Below are positions 24,200-32,656 of a stretch of 61,916 nucleotides of DNA, piece by piece. A program made the translations under genes and the position numbers. How positions within the stretch are numbered: the first letter of the stretch is position 1; the number at the start of each line of letters is the position of its first letter. Location of the stretch: the IMG/VR virus record IMGVR_UViG_3300043639_000021, positions 1-61,916 of that record; one strand, 5' to 3'. The stretch is from a virus. Under the pieces are notes generated by a model that saw only the letters and a program-made list of their open reading frames with translations, did not search any database and had not been told where the DNA came from.

Positions 24200-24377
24200 G
24201 GACTTCCTCCCACAAACCACCGGGGGGCATAAAGGCCCGGTCCTTCTCCGCTTCAGTGTAGGTCGTGGCGTAGTCCTTCCACGTCCAGCCCACCTGTTGG
24301 GACCAGTAGAGGATGACAGTAGGCCGACGAGCATTGAGGCTCGTGGTCACCTCTGGCCGTGCGCGAATTCTCCACAT
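24192..24377 (-). CDS. Small hypothetical protein (61 aa)
   Basis: It starts at ATG 24377 (MWRIRARPEVTTSLNARRP) in a TGATG overlap with the preceding 53-residue gene, behind AAGGGAAAG. It contains WSQQVGWTWKDYATTYTEAEKDR. It is tryptophan-rich and shows no known domain. Overlaps on both ends support it. Confidence 0.55.
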   Translation of the reverse strand: MWRIRARPEVTTSLNARRPTVILYWSQQVGWTWKDYATTYTEAEKDRAFMPPGGLWEEVHE

Positions 24378-24538
24378 CAGTCTTTCCCTTCCACACAGAC
24401 CTTGCACAGCAACAGACTACGGGCATGCTCCGGCTGCTCGATGTAGTGACGGAGACTGATCGAGCCACCATTCTTTCCACCGCAAAAGTTCTGCGTGTTA
24501 TCTGGCGTGCGAATGTGGGTGAGGGTTTGTTCACTCAC
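24377..24538 (-). CDS. Small cysteine-containing protein (53 aa)
   Basis: A GTG start (24538) overlaps the TAG of the upstream gene and follows GGAGGTGG. The product starts VSEQTLTHIRTPDNTQNF and ends LLLCKVCVEGKD; the CKVC pair plus an earlier cysteine suggests a small metal-binding fold. Its stop overlaps the next ATG. Confidence 0.58.
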   Translation of the reverse strand: MSEQTLTHIRTPDNTQNFCGGKNGGSISLRHYIEQPEHARSLLLCKVCVEGKD

Positions 24539-24819
24539 TACCACCTCCGGGCCGACGCTAGAGCTTCGCGAATACGGGCCTGTTGATCGGGGAACAGATC
24601 CACGGACACGTCCTCCACCACATTGGCGAAATCCCGCAGCCGGTCCTCCAGATCCTCGATGTGACTGGCGGCATCCTCCAGCACCGGGACTTGAAGCGAT
24701 GACAGCCGCTTCCCCTTGGCAATCTCCCGTAGCGCACGGCTCAAGGGTGACGCACGAGGGTAAAGCCGTTTGTTCGGACGGTCATCCACGATATCGAGCG
24801 GATCAGGTTTCGGCATCAT
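24538..24819 (-). CDS. Small hypothetical protein (93 aa)
   Basis: The ATG at 24819 overlaps the stop of the previous gene (ATGATG). The product (MMPKPDPLDIVDDRPNKRLY) ends in a helical region with VEDVSVDLFPDQQARIREAL. No recognised domain. It sits in a run of four overlapping small genes downstream of DNA polymerase. Confidence 0.55.
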   Translation of the reverse strand: MMPKPDPLDIVDDRPNKRLYPRASPLSRALREIAKGKRLSSLQVPVLEDAASHIEDLEDRLRDFANVVEDVSVDLFPDQQARIREALASARRW

Positions 24820-25037
24820 GCCTTCGCCAGTTCCACATCGACAGTGGACGCATCGAGATCGGACATCGGATCTCCCAGCACATCCGGGTTGTAGCCGCCG
24901 CCGTCCACCCCATGCGGCTGGAGATTCCCAGCCCAATGCTGAACCGCCGCCGACACGTAGTCGATGGCCATGGCCTCCGTCGCTCCGGGCGGAAGCCTGA
25001 AGGTCACATGCAACGTAATGTATTTCGCTCGTGCCAC
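24816..25037 (-). CDS. Small hypothetical protein (73 aa)
   Basis: I choose GTG 25037 (VARAKYITLHVTFRLPPG) because AAGGAGGG lies just upstream. A near-perfect palindrome copy (25050-25063) abuts that ribosome site, so expression may be controlled by its binding protein. The product is beta-rich at the N-terminus and acidic at the C-terminus; no domain is recognised. Confidence 0.58.
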   Translation of the reverse strand: MARAKYITLHVTFRLPPGATEAMAIDYVSAAVQHWAGNLQPHGVDGGGYNPDVLGDPMSDLDASTVDVELAKA

Positions 25038-25049
25038 ATCACCCTCCTT

Positions 25050-25063
25050 GGCAATTGAGTGCA
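25050..25063. repeat. Palindrome, 13/14 match, in a leader
   Basis: Abuts the ribosome site of 24816-25037. Confidence 0.65.
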
Positions 25064-25073
25064 ATATACCATA

Positions 25074-27434
25074 TCAACGCTTGTACTTCTTAAGTTCGCC
25101 CCAATTAGGTCCAACTTTAGCATCAGCTAAAAAGCGAAGTTGAGGTTGCCAGCCCACCTTGTGAAATGGGAGGTTCTCCATCTGGTCCAGCATCCGGGGC
25201 ACCAGCACATCCACCTGATCCTCGGGCACGTAATTCAAGATGCTGTCATGGCAGGCTCCCCAGCAGGGCGCGGTCTGCGACAGGCCGCTCTTGTGCTCCT
25301 CGGCTATCGTCCACAAGCCCATGTCCGTCAGCGTGCCTTGCACGGGGCTATTGATGGCCTGACGTTCGGCTTTGGAGGACACATCACGGTTGGGCGACGT
25401 GATAAGGGGGAGGTGCCGCTTCCGGCCCAGTGGCGTGCGGACAAACTTGTCCTTGCGGGCCATCCGCTTATACTGCTCATGGTAGACCGGGAGATTAGGG
25501 TAGCGTTCGAAGAAGCTCTCGCGAAACTCGTGCGCCTGATCCCACGTCAACTCGATGCCGTAGTTGCTCCGGGCATAGGCAATGAACCCGTCCTCGTACA
25601 TCCCGAAGACCAATCCGAAGTTCCCGGCCTTCCCAAGCTGCCGTGTCTCCTCAAAGCGGTGGGTGTCCGTCAGTTCCAGCGCCACGAGCGACTCGTAGGT
25701 AAACCCAGCGAACGGAGCCGCCGTCTCAATGTGCAAGTCCCGGCCCGCCTTGTAGGCGGCGATCATGTTCGACTCGTAGGCAATGCACGCGATGACCCGC
25801 AATTCTCCTTGGCTGTAGTCCCGCTCCATGATCACGTAGCCGGGAGGCGCAGGGTAGCACCGTCGTATCCGTGCCGCCCAGAAGGTGTGCTTGGGAACCG
25901 TTTGGAAGGCTGGATCCTTGCACGACAGCCGCCCGGTGCGGGCTCCGCCTTCCCCCTCATCCTTGTTGCCGACGAACAGGTAGTACGTGGGGTGCAGCCG
26001 TCCATCCGACCGAAGGTGCTCCAGAAACCCGACGACATACGTACCGTGGGTCTTTTGCACGCTACTATCCTGCCGGATGAGATCGATGAACGCCTTGGCC
26101 TCCGGCACCGTGGCGAACATCTCCAGATGCTCCAGTGCCGTGCTGGGCCGCTTGATGCCATCCTTATCGGGCTTGGGCGTCCACATCTTGGGCTTCAGGT
26201 TCAGGCCCATCGGGCTGAACATGAAATCACAGAGCAGGCTGGCCTTAGTGAGATTCACTCTCCCCGGTCGAGAGGCATCCCAATGCTTGGCCACGATGCG
26301 GCCACCCATGATCTTGCTGGCCTCTTTCACCAGCCGTACATGTTCGGTTTCGAGATCGGCCTGTAACTCCTTGAAGGCCGGGAGATCGACCACCACGCCC
26401 CCCTGCTCCACCCATTCGAAGGCACGTGCCGCTGGATGCAGGATGTTGACGTAGAATGCGGTGAGCTTTGAGTCTTGCAACAACTCACGTTTCATCGCCG
26501 TGGCGACTTGCAGGCCACCATCCACGTCACCACCCGCGTAGGGCAGAAGCTGGGCTGGAGGCACCTTGTCCATCCGGCTCTTATCCACGGCGGCGTTGAA
26601 GGCATCATCGTAACCCCCCAACGCGGGGGCGTAGATTTTGGTGTGAACGTTCAGGGCGTTACTGCGGTTCTCATCCAGCAGACTGCCGACGATAGTGGTG
26701 TCAAAGGAGAACGTGCTACAGGTGAACCCTCCACGCCGCCAGAGCCAATGCAGATCGAACTTGAAGTTCGCCCCTTTCAGTCGCACGTATGGACACCGAA
26801 GGAGAAACTCAATCTGCTCTCGGAAGGCAGGGGTGCTCAGACGTTCATGCTCGTGCGAACGGTCGGAGAATCGCACCACATCTGCCTGACCGGCGCGACA
26901 GGTGGCCTGCATGGTCACGATGTACGCACCGGGGTGGGTAAGCGTGGGCTCGGCGTAGGGATCCAGCCCCAGCGTCTCCAAATCCTTGCACACGTCCACC
27001 GGCTCTTGGGTCACCGTGTGATCCGCCTCGATGGTAGTGCAGAGCGTGGTGAAGTCAGGAACGTAGTGGTAAACGCCGTAGGTGGGGAGCCATGAACCAC
27101 TCAAGTAATAACGGAGCGCCAGCGTCACGTCCGTCAGGAGATCCACATAGTAGCCGTGGTCTACCTCCCCAATGGACGGGTCATAGCTGATCAAGACCGG
27201 AATCCCGGCCCATTTCACCGGGAGCTTACGGCACGACGTGATGGTGGTGTTCTTAGCGACAATCTTCTCGGCTTGCAGCCTCTTGAGGGCGTCTCCTCCG
27301 AGTGCCAGAATCACCTTGGTGCCTTCGGGCACGGACTGATCGTTGACGACCGTGACGACAACGGAAGCATGCAGCACCGGAGCCAAGATCGCTTTGACCT
27401 TGCCCGGTGCCGCCTTTGTCCAGACGACGACCAT
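25074..27434 (-). CDS. Family A DNA polymerase with 3'-5' exonuclease
   Basis: This 786-residue replicative polymerase shows an exonuclease domain (DLETLGL at 151, GANFKFDLHWL, YAGGDVDGG) and polymerase motifs A (ERDYSQGELRVIA near 540), B (RQLGKAGNFGLVFGM near 600) and C (GACHDSI near 731). In motif A the usual Ile/Leu after DYSQ is Gly. The first 100 residues (VILALGGDALKRL...GIPVLISYDPS) look like the uracil-glycosylase-like N-terminal domain found on some phage polymerases. The start follows GGAGGGTAG directly at the end of the upstream gene. Confidence 0.92.
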   Translation of the reverse strand: MVVVWTKAAPGKVKAILAPVLHASVVVTVVNDQSVPEGTKVILALGGDALKRLQAEKIVAKNTTITSCRKLPVKWAGIPVLISYDPSIGEVDHGYYVDLLTDVTLALRYYLSGSWLPTYGVYHYVPDFTTLCTTIEADHTVTQEPVDVCKDLETLGLDPYAEPTLTHPGAYIVTMQATCRAGQADVVRFSDRSHEHERLSTPAFREQIEFLLRCPYVRLKGANFKFDLHWLWRRGGFTCSTFSFDTTIVGSLLDENRSNALNVHTKIYAPALGGYDDAFNAAVDKSRMDKVPPAQLLPYAGGDVDGGLQVATAMKRELLQDSKLTAFYVNILHPAARAFEWVEQGGVVVDLPAFKELQADLETEHVRLVKEASKIMGGRIVAKHWDASRPGRVNLTKASLLCDFMFSPMGLNLKPKMWTPKPDKDGIKRPSTALEHLEMFATVPEAKAFIDLIRQDSSVQKTHGTYVVGFLEHLRSDGRLHPTYYLFVGNKDEGEGGARTGRLSCKDPAFQTVPKHTFWAARIRRCYPAPPGYVIMERDYSQGELRVIACIAYESNMIAAYKAGRDLHIETAAPFAGFTYESLVALELTDTHRFEETRQLGKAGNFGLVFGMYEDGFIAYARSNYGIELTWDQAHEFRESFFERYPNLPVYHEQYKRMARKDKFVRTPLGRKRHLPLITSPNRDVSSKAERQAINSPVQGTLTDMGLWTIAEEHKSGLSQTAPCWGACHDSILNYVPEDQVDVLVPRMLDQMENLPFHKVGWQPQLRFLADAKVGPNWGELKKYKR

Positions 27435-27839
27435 CTACCCTCCTGTGGCGGCGGTAGCTCCATCATACGCGATCCGGTTCCATTCGGAGCCAGACCATTT
27501 GAAGACCCCCACGATGGCCGGTTTGCACTCGGCAATCCGGGCCTTGGTCGTGATGCCCAGAAACCCACTGGCCTCTCCACAGGCCCGGAGCTTGTCCGCA
27601 TCGAACGCGAGGAGCCAATTCTCCTTGTCCCGCACGATGACATACAGCCGGAGGGTCTTGTTGAGCGTCACCCAGAAACTGGCTTCGGTGCCCGTCACGA
27701 TATCGGAGATCACCTCCACCGGGAGATCCACCTCCCACGGTCCCATCCGAATCTGGTGGACCTCGGAGGCTTTGAGCGTGGACCCCACCCGGTAGAGGGT
27801 GAGGCCCAACGTATCAGCAGCAAAATATCCGAGATCCAT
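27435..27839 (-). CDS. Hypothetical protein upstream of DNA polymerase
   Basis: This 134-residue protein (MDLGYFAADTLGLTLYRVG) starts in a TGATG overlap and its TAG touches the polymerase ATG. It contains WEVDLPVEVISDIVTG and VGVFKWSGSEWNRIAYDG. It looks like a compact alpha/beta protein; the tight linkage suggests a replication-related or co-expressed role, but no family was recognised. Confidence 0.55.
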   Translation of the reverse strand: MDLGYFAADTLGLTLYRVGSTLKASEVHQIRMGPWEVDLPVEVISDIVTGTEASFWVTLNKTLRLYVIVRDKENWLLAFDADKLRACGEASGFLGITTKARIAECKPAIVGVFKWSGSEWNRIAYDGATAATGG

Positions 27840-28618
27840 CAAGCACCATCCAACACTTTCTTGAAGGCAGTGATCCGCTGCTTCAGCCGCGAGTTTTCAT
27901 CCACCGTCGCCACGAGAAATTCCCGCATGTCGCGCATGCCTTGGATCAGATTGTCGAACATCTCCACGGAGGCATCGATCTCCTGCGAGGGCACCTCGGG
28001 CCGCTCGACCTTCGGAACCTGCGGCTGTCGCACCACCGGCTCTGTCGGTCGTGGGCCTCCGGCCTTCCGCCGCTGCACGATCACCATCTGTGTGACCGAT
28101 GCCAGCGTGGTGTCGATGCCCAGTTCCTTGGCCTTCACCAGTAGCCGTCTGCCGTTCTCAGCAGAGCCGACCGTCAAGTCGATGAAGGGCAACAGGGCTA
28201 CCAGCTTCCCGCGACTCGGCTTCACCGGCTCAGGCTCCGGTGTGGGCGCTGACACGGGTACCTCCACGGGCTCTGCCACCACCGGCTCCGAGTACGCGTT
28301 AGCGGGCTTGGTCGGCGGCATCCCGAGTAACTCCCGCACCTGTTTGGCGATCATGCCGGTGCCGTTGCTGTTGAAGATGACGATGCGCCGTTTGCGGGCC
28401 TCCGCGATGATCTTGCTGGCCGATTTGTGCCCAAGGAACCGCCCGAGAAACACCGCCTTGGTGTTGGCCGGGAGATCCTTGTCCGTCCAGTGCTCTTTCC
28501 CCTCGCTCCACAAGACCACCCGTGGGTGGGTGCGAACCTGCTCATCGAAGCCGTTCGGGACGCCGATGATGACAATGTGCCCGCTCGACATGGGTTGCAG
28601 CGGTTTGGGTTCACTCAC
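27839..28618 (-). CDS. DUF2325-like N-terminal domain protein
   Basis: I favour the GTG at 28618 because GGAGGA stands seven bases before it; the ATG at 28624 would be too close. The N-terminal 100 residues (HIVIIGVPNGF ... LPANTKAVFLGRFLGHK ... RRIVIFNSNGTG) resemble a DUF2325-type Rossmann-like domain. A proline-rich linker and a second segment with MFDNLIQGMRDMREF and a helical tail follow. Function is unknown; an oligomeric nucleotide-binding or scaffold role is possible. Confidence 0.5.
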   Translation of the reverse strand: MSEPKPLQPMSSGHIVIIGVPNGFDEQVRTHPRVVLWSEGKEHWTDKDLPANTKAVFLGRFLGHKSASKIIAEARKRRIVIFNSNGTGMIAKQVRELLGMPPTKPANAYSEPVVAEPVEVPVSAPTPEPEPVKPSRGKLVALLPFIDLTVGSAENGRRLLVKAKELGIDTTLASVTQMVIVQRRKAGGPRPTEPVVRQPQVPKVERPEVPSQEIDASVEMFDNLIQGMRDMREFLVATVDENSRLKQRITAFKKVLDGA

Positions 28619-28640
28619 GATCATTCCTCCATGAATACTG

Positions 28641-28901
28641 TCACGACGACAGCACTTCTAATGTCAGCATACCAGCATTGACGCCGATCTTCACGGTGTA
28701 GAGGTACTGGCCGAGAAACCGGCCCGCAAACTCCCAGCACCCGTGCTCCGTCGAGGTGCAGGCCCACTCGATGGGCACATCGAGGGCAGGGAACAGCAGA
28801 CTCTGCCGCGTGTCCCCCACCTTCGTCTCCAGCAGGAGCTTCCACTCCGCCTGCGCGGCGGGGGACTCCAACTTGAGTGCATCCCGTGCGATAACACTCA
28901 C
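28641..28901 (-). CDS. Small hypothetical protein (86 aa)
   Basis: The GTG at 28901 overlaps the upstream TGA (GTGA). The product (VSVIARDALKLESPAAQAEW) has paired cysteine/tryptophan spots (ACTSTEHGCWEFAG) and ends LTLEVLSS. It appears to be a beta-rich domain. No family recognised. Confidence 0.52.
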   Translation of the reverse strand: MSVIARDALKLESPAAQAEWKLLLETKVGDTRQSLLFPALDVPIEWACTSTEHGCWEFAGRFLGQYLYTVKIGVNAGMLTLEVLSS

Positions 28902-29872
28902 GCGCCCACCACCAGTTCCGCGCCGTTCATCACAGCGGCATTCCACTTGATGTTGGTGCCGATCAGGAACGCCCCGATGACGCGTGATAGCGGCACGTCC
29001 TGTGGGTCCACGTGGATGGAGGCATACTCAACCTTCACCGAGACTCCGGACTCCGCCAGCCGCTTCAGATCCTCCGTAGGGTGGCCCTGCCACTCCGCCC
29101 GGATGGAGATGAGCCCGCCGGGGATGATGCGTGCCGCCACTCGGACGGCATCCCCGATGGCAATCGTGTGGTAGACGGACCCGGCACTCGTGCCGTGGAC
29201 CTTTTGCCCCAGTGCCTTGGCATCCTTCAGGGCAACCACTTCCGGCACCGGCTTGGGAGCCTCGACCGTCAGCGGACCCACGATACCCTTGTCGTAGACC
29301 TCACCCGCCTGTAAGTCCACGTCCACGCCCACCGCCGTCAGCAGCAACCCGTGGGCCTTGGCGATTTCCAGCGAGGGGAACACCCCCAGCGAGATCGACG
29401 TGCCCGCCAGAATGGCCTCGGCCTTGACCTTGGCTTCTGCCAACCCGTCACCCGTGACCGTGCGGATGGCCTTGACCACCGGGATGATGTTCGGCTTGAA
29501 CCCACCGTGCCAGCCCTTCACCACCACCGCTGTCGGCGTGGCCTTGAGTGTCGGCAACGGAATCGGAGCGGGCTTCGCGAGAGGCGCACCCTGCGCCTTC
29601 CACAGCTTGGCCACCCACTCCGAGATCAGGTGCTTGTTCTGCGCCACGACCGGATCCGGTGCCGTGCCCTTGATCAGCGCCGTTGTGCTGTAGGTCACCT
29701 TGACCGACTCCAGCGGCTTCTCGTTCAGGAACGCCCGGATGCTCAGGAACGCGACTTCGAACGTCACGCCGACGCCGATCAGACCCTTGACCCGGTTCGT
29801 GACTTGATGCCCCGGACCAAACACCTTATTGAAAAACACCGTCTGCCCGTCTGCGCTAACCTGCAATGCCAT
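28898..29872 (-). CDS. Protein with ribosomal L7/L12 C-terminal-like domain
   Basis: I start at ATG 29872 (MALQVSADGQTVFFNKVFG) behind GGAGTG. Within the 324-residue product the segment PVVKAIRTVTGDGLAEAKVK near residue 135 matches the helix-turn-helix of the L7/L12 C-terminal domain (normally KVIRxxTGLGLKEAKxLV). The rest is beta-rich. It has its own strong promoter at 29912-29940. Binding to a translation factor or ribosome stalk partner is conceivable, but that is inference from one helix pair. Confidence 0.58.
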   Translation of the reverse strand: MALQVSADGQTVFFNKVFGPGHQVTNRVKGLIGVGVTFEVAFLSIRAFLNEKPLESVKVTYSTTALIKGTAPDPVVAQNKHLISEWVAKLWKAQGAPLAKPAPIPLPTLKATPTAVVVKGWHGGFKPNIIPVVKAIRTVTGDGLAEAKVKAEAILAGTSISLGVFPSLEIAKAHGLLLTAVGVDVDLQAGEVYDKGIVGPLTVEAPKPVPEVVALKDAKALGQKVHGTSAGSVYHTIAIGDAVRVAARIIPGGLISIRAEWQGHPTEDLKRLAESGVSVKVEYASIHVDPQDVPLSRVIGAFLIGTNIKWNAAVMNGAELVVGA

Positions 29873-29911
29873 GTAGCCCACTCCTTGAGCGAAGCGATTG
29901 AAACTGGAACC

Positions 29912-29940
29912 AGTGTAGCATCACCCAGCCCCAGTGTCAA
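29912..29940 (-). promoter_or_regulatory. Strong promoter for 28898-29872
   Basis: Minus-strand TTGACA (29935-29940), 17 bases, TACACT (29912-29917). A second TTGACA lies 16 bases further upstream (29951-29956). Confidence 0.8.
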
Positions 29941-29952
29941 CCCCCCCGTTTG

Positions 29953-30669
29953 TCAACCCCGCTTCGCCTTGTCCTTCCACAGACTCCGGGCGGAGGCAAT
30001 CGGGCTGTAGGACTTCGACGCGTTGGACGCGCCTTCCGGCAGTGGGAGGCTCCGCTGCTTCACCACCTTCTGGCTCACGAAGCCTGCGCTGTTCCCCTGC
30101 CACTCCGCGTCACTGCGGCCCCGCACCGTGACCACCACCGGCTTCTTCGCCGGTTCGACCGCAGACACACCGTAGTGCTTCCGCAGGAACGCCACCTGTG
30201 CGTCACTCTCCACGGCCTTTTTGCAGTAGTGCTTCCGCACCCACTGGATGGCGTCCTTGTCACCCAGTTCCGCCACGATGGCCGAGAGCACCGTCCCTGT
30301 GCGCCCATGCCCGCCGATGCAACCGACGTGGACCGTCTTGCCTGCCTGCAATTGAGTGCAGAGCCACGTGATCAGCTTCTTGAATCGTGGGACGTTCTGG
30401 GGGATCCCCATGTCCTGAATCATGTAGCCGATTTCCACGACCTTCTGCTTCTCCCATGGGTCCGATTGCAGGCCATTCATGTCCCCGGACTGGAGCACCA
30501 CGTAGACGTCTGCGTTCTTGACCGGGAAGCGGCCACTCCCCCCGTAGAGTGTGCCGCCTCCCACCTTCAGCGCCGGATGCGACTCGTAGCACCGGAGTGC
30601 GAACTCCGTCCCCGCGAACGCGTCCTGACCCTTCTTCTTCCATCCGTCCACAAAACTTGACACGTTCAC
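29953..30669 (-). CDS. Dual-specificity/tyrosine phosphatase-like protein
   Basis: The GTG at 30669 overlaps the upstream TGA; a GTG at 30663 is also possible. Near the middle, VHVGCIGGHGRTGT carries the CX5R phosphate-binding loop (Cys, Arg) of cysteine phosphatases, followed by a helix. An upstream aspartate in GDMNGLQSDPW may act as general acid. The C-terminal 60 residues are basic and low in complexity. A perfect palindrome (30347-30360) lies inside the coding sequence. It is one of two such phosphatases here, flanking a shared helical gene. Confidence 0.72.
   Translation of the reverse strand: MNVSSFVDGWKKKGQDAFAGTEFALRCYESHPALKVGGGTLYGGSGRFPVKNADVYVVLQSGDMNGLQSDPWEKQKVVEIGYMIQDMGIPQNVPRFKKLITWLCTQLQAGKTVHVGCIGGHGRTGTVLSAIVAELGDKDAIQWVRKHYCKKAVESDAQVAFLRKHYGVSAVEPAKKPVVVTVRGRSDAEWQGNSAGFVSQKVVKQRSLPLPEGASNASKSYSPIASARSLWKDKAKRG
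30347..30360. repeat. Palindrome TGCAATTGAGTGCA
   Basis: 14/14 match inside the first phosphatase gene. Confidence 0.75.
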
Positions 30670-31760
30670 TGCTCCAATCGCTGATATACGGTAACCGTCT
30701 GACCCGGATAGACGGCCCACTGGCCTGTCTCTTCCGCCTTCGTCGCTCCAAACGTCGCAGCCACTGGCTTGGCCTTGACCACCTTGGCCTTGACCGTCTT
30801 GACCGGCTTCGCTTCCGCGATCACCTTGGTGTACTTCGCCGGAAACTTGTCCTTGAGCGTCTGGGGACGCAGTTCCTCGACCAGCTTCCAGTCGATAGAC
30901 CCCTTGAACAACGGCTGGCCGTCCACCACCGGACTGTGCGCCTTCAGGAGCTTCGCCGCCTCAATGGCCAGCGGCGTCTTCTTGATGCCCAGCGTCTGAG
31001 TTTCGAACATCAGATCGAGCATCTGACCAGATCGCTGCACGTCCAACACCGTCAGGAGATTCGCGTCGTGATGCCCGTAGAGGAACCCCTTGTCGAAGAT
31101 CGGCCCGCCGTTGTGTGCCAGCGTGTAGCCGGTGTCCACCAGCAGTTCCAGACTCGTGACCCCATGAATCATGTTCACGAGCGCATCCGTCGTATCACCC
31201 CACGGCTTGCCGCCGTACCCACCGGACCACCCGGCGTGACCGGCCTTGTGGAACCCGTAGGACAGCGTTTTCACATACTGCCCGATGGTCATGTTGGGTG
31301 GCGTGTCCAGATACTTGTTCATCGCCGTATCCTCGCCGCCATTGCTGGAGATGTGCTTCAGGATGTCCACCGACGCCTGCCCGAGCTTCTTCTCCACGTC
31401 CTTCCAGAACACGTCCGTGCAGGACTTCAGGTGCCGCATCTCCCGTGTGGTGATGAGCAGCAGGTAATGGAGCAGCCGCTCCCCCTGTGCGATGGTCACC
31501 TCGGTGTACCGCTCCATGATCTGCTGTGCCCACAGCGGCAGCGGCTCATTCAACGTGAACGACTTCCGCACGATGGACGCCGCATGGTTCAGCGTGTAGA
31601 ACGTGGTGGCCTCATCATTGGGGTGCGTGATCCCACAGGACTTTTTGTAGTCCTTCGTCGCCGCCGCCAGCACCGACACCGGCAGATCCGACAGATCATG
31701 CAGATGCGTCTGGGGCGCAGCGTTAAAATGAGCGAGTGTGTTATCCGGTCTGTACTTCAC
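30666..31760 (-). CDS. Hypothetical protein, helical, between two phosphatases
   Basis: A GTG start at 31760 follows GGAGGG; a consensus promoter lies at 31793-31821. The 364-residue product is helical with GYTLAHNGGPIFDKGFLYGH in the middle and a lysine/alanine-rich tail (AKPVKTVKAKVVKAKPV). I do not recognise a family. Position suggests it works with the flanking CX5R phosphatases. Confidence 0.55.
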   Translation of the reverse strand: MKYRPDNTLAHFNAAPQTHLHDLSDLPVSVLAAATKDYKKSCGITHPNDEATTFYTLNHAASIVRKSFTLNEPLPLWAQQIMERYTEVTIAQGERLLHYLLLITTREMRHLKSCTDVFWKDVEKKLGQASVDILKHISSNGGEDTAMNKYLDTPPNMTIGQYVKTLSYGFHKAGHAGWSGGYGGKPWGDTTDALVNMIHGVTSLELLVDTGYTLAHNGGPIFDKGFLYGHHDANLLTVLDVQRSGQMLDLMFETQTLGIKKTPLAIEAAKLLKAHSPVVDGQPLFKGSIDWKLVEELRPQTLKDKFPAKYTKVIAEAKPVKTVKAKVVKAKPVAATFGATKAEETGQWAVYPGQTVTVYQRLEQ

Positions 31761-31792
31761 GAGTGCTTCCCTCCATGGCTCCCGACAAACCC

Positions 31793-31821
31793 AGTCTACG
31801 CGAACCCGAAGCGTTTGTCAA
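31793..31821 (-). promoter_or_regulatory. Promoter for 30666-31760
   Basis: Minus-strand TTGACA (31816-31821), 17 bases, TAGACT (31793-31798). Confidence 0.75.
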
Positions 31822-32297
31822 GGAAGCCGGGTGAGATTCCGCCGCCAGAACCAGACCCACGCCCACCGCCGGTAGCTCTTGATCATCTCCCGCTGGGTGA
31901 GCGTGATCGGGAAATCCATCACGTACTCGTACTGGTCCGGTGTCTCAACGGCATGCCGGTAGTAGTGGCTCCGCACGTACTCGACCGGGCGCTCGACGCC
32001 AAAGGCTTTCGCCAGCACCGCCAAGAACAGCCCTGTACGCCCCTTGCCGCCCATGCAGCCGACGTAGAGGGGTTCCCCTGCCAGCAGCAGGTCGAGTGCC
32101 TCTGTGAGGCCACGAGAGAGCACCTCACGGTGTGGCGTCTGGAAATCAACCGTGGGGATATCGACGGCGCATGGCTTGCGGATCTCCTTGGCCATCTTCA
32201 CCCCCTTGAACGTGGGAGGGCACTCGGGAAACGGCCCGCCGGTCACCGTGAAAAACTGCCGTCCGTTGACGGGAATCCGAAGCTGACCCAATGCCAT
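31818..32297 (-). CDS. Second CX5R phosphatase-like protein
   Basis: The ATG at 32297 follows GGAGTG. The 159-residue product has LYVGCMGGKGRTGLFLAVLA, a CX5R phosphatase loop closely matching that of the protein at 29953-30669, with a similar RSHYYRHAVET segment after it. It lacks the extended basic tail. The two are probably duplicates that diverged. Substrate may be a phosphoprotein, nucleotide or RNA end. Confidence 0.68.
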   Translation of the reverse strand: MALGQLRIPVNGRQFFTVTGGPFPECPPTFKGVKMAKEIRKPCAVDIPTVDFQTPHREVLSRGLTEALDLLLAGEPLYVGCMGGKGRTGLFLAVLAKAFGVERPVEYVRSHYYRHAVETPDQYEYVMDFPITLTQREMIKSYRRWAWVWFWRRNLTRLP

Positions 32298-32332
32298 CAC
32301 TCACTCCTTGAGAAAATTCTAGTGTAACACAC

Positions 32333-32656
32333 TCACCGGGCGGCGTTCATCGCATGCGCTGTCGTATCCTCAATGGCCCGCGAGACATGGCCTGCCCAGC
32401 CACAGGACCGACAGCCTTCACCGTTGCAGGACTCGTGCTCCTCCAGCATGCGATTCTCGCCGCGCCCGACCTCGACCAGATCAAGTCGCTGCATATCGTG
32501 GATCACGTTGTCCTTGACGAGGAACAGCCACTGGAAGAAGCGACGGTTGCACCCCCGGATGGAGGTGAATGCCGCCTTGTCCAGCATGTGCTTCAGTTCA
32601 TCGGCGGAGATGGCCTCCGTTTTGAGCACCCGCAGTACCTTGTTGTTGATCTGCAC
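32333..32656 (-). CDS. Small zinc-knuckle protein
   Basis: A GTG start at 32656 overlaps the TAG of the upstream gene (TAGTG), with GGAG eight bases before it. Near the C-terminus, HESCNGEGCRSCGWAGHV resembles one DnaJ-type CxGxGC zinc repeat. The N-terminus is helical (LRVLKTEAISADELKHML). It may be a nucleic acid-binding or chaperone-like small protein. Confidence 0.6.
   Translation of the reverse strand: MQINNKVLRVLKTEAISADELKHMLDKAAFTSIRGCNRRFFQWLFLVKDNVIHDMQRLDLVEVGRGENRMLEEHESCNGEGCRSCGWAGHVSRAIEDTTAHAMNAAR

Noticed and set aside
28866-28881. CCAACTTGAGTGCA as another palindrome copy
   Set aside because: Only 11 of 14 bases match and the left half is lost; it is near chance level.
30549-32327. 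Plus-strand 592-codon open frame
   Set aside because: It is His/Arg/Leu-rich, antisense to two phosphatase genes with clear CX5R motifs, and lacks any domain.
32319-32330. Promoter for the phosphatase 31818-32297
   Set aside because: A TACACT-like -10 is visible but no -35 box at a proper distance.
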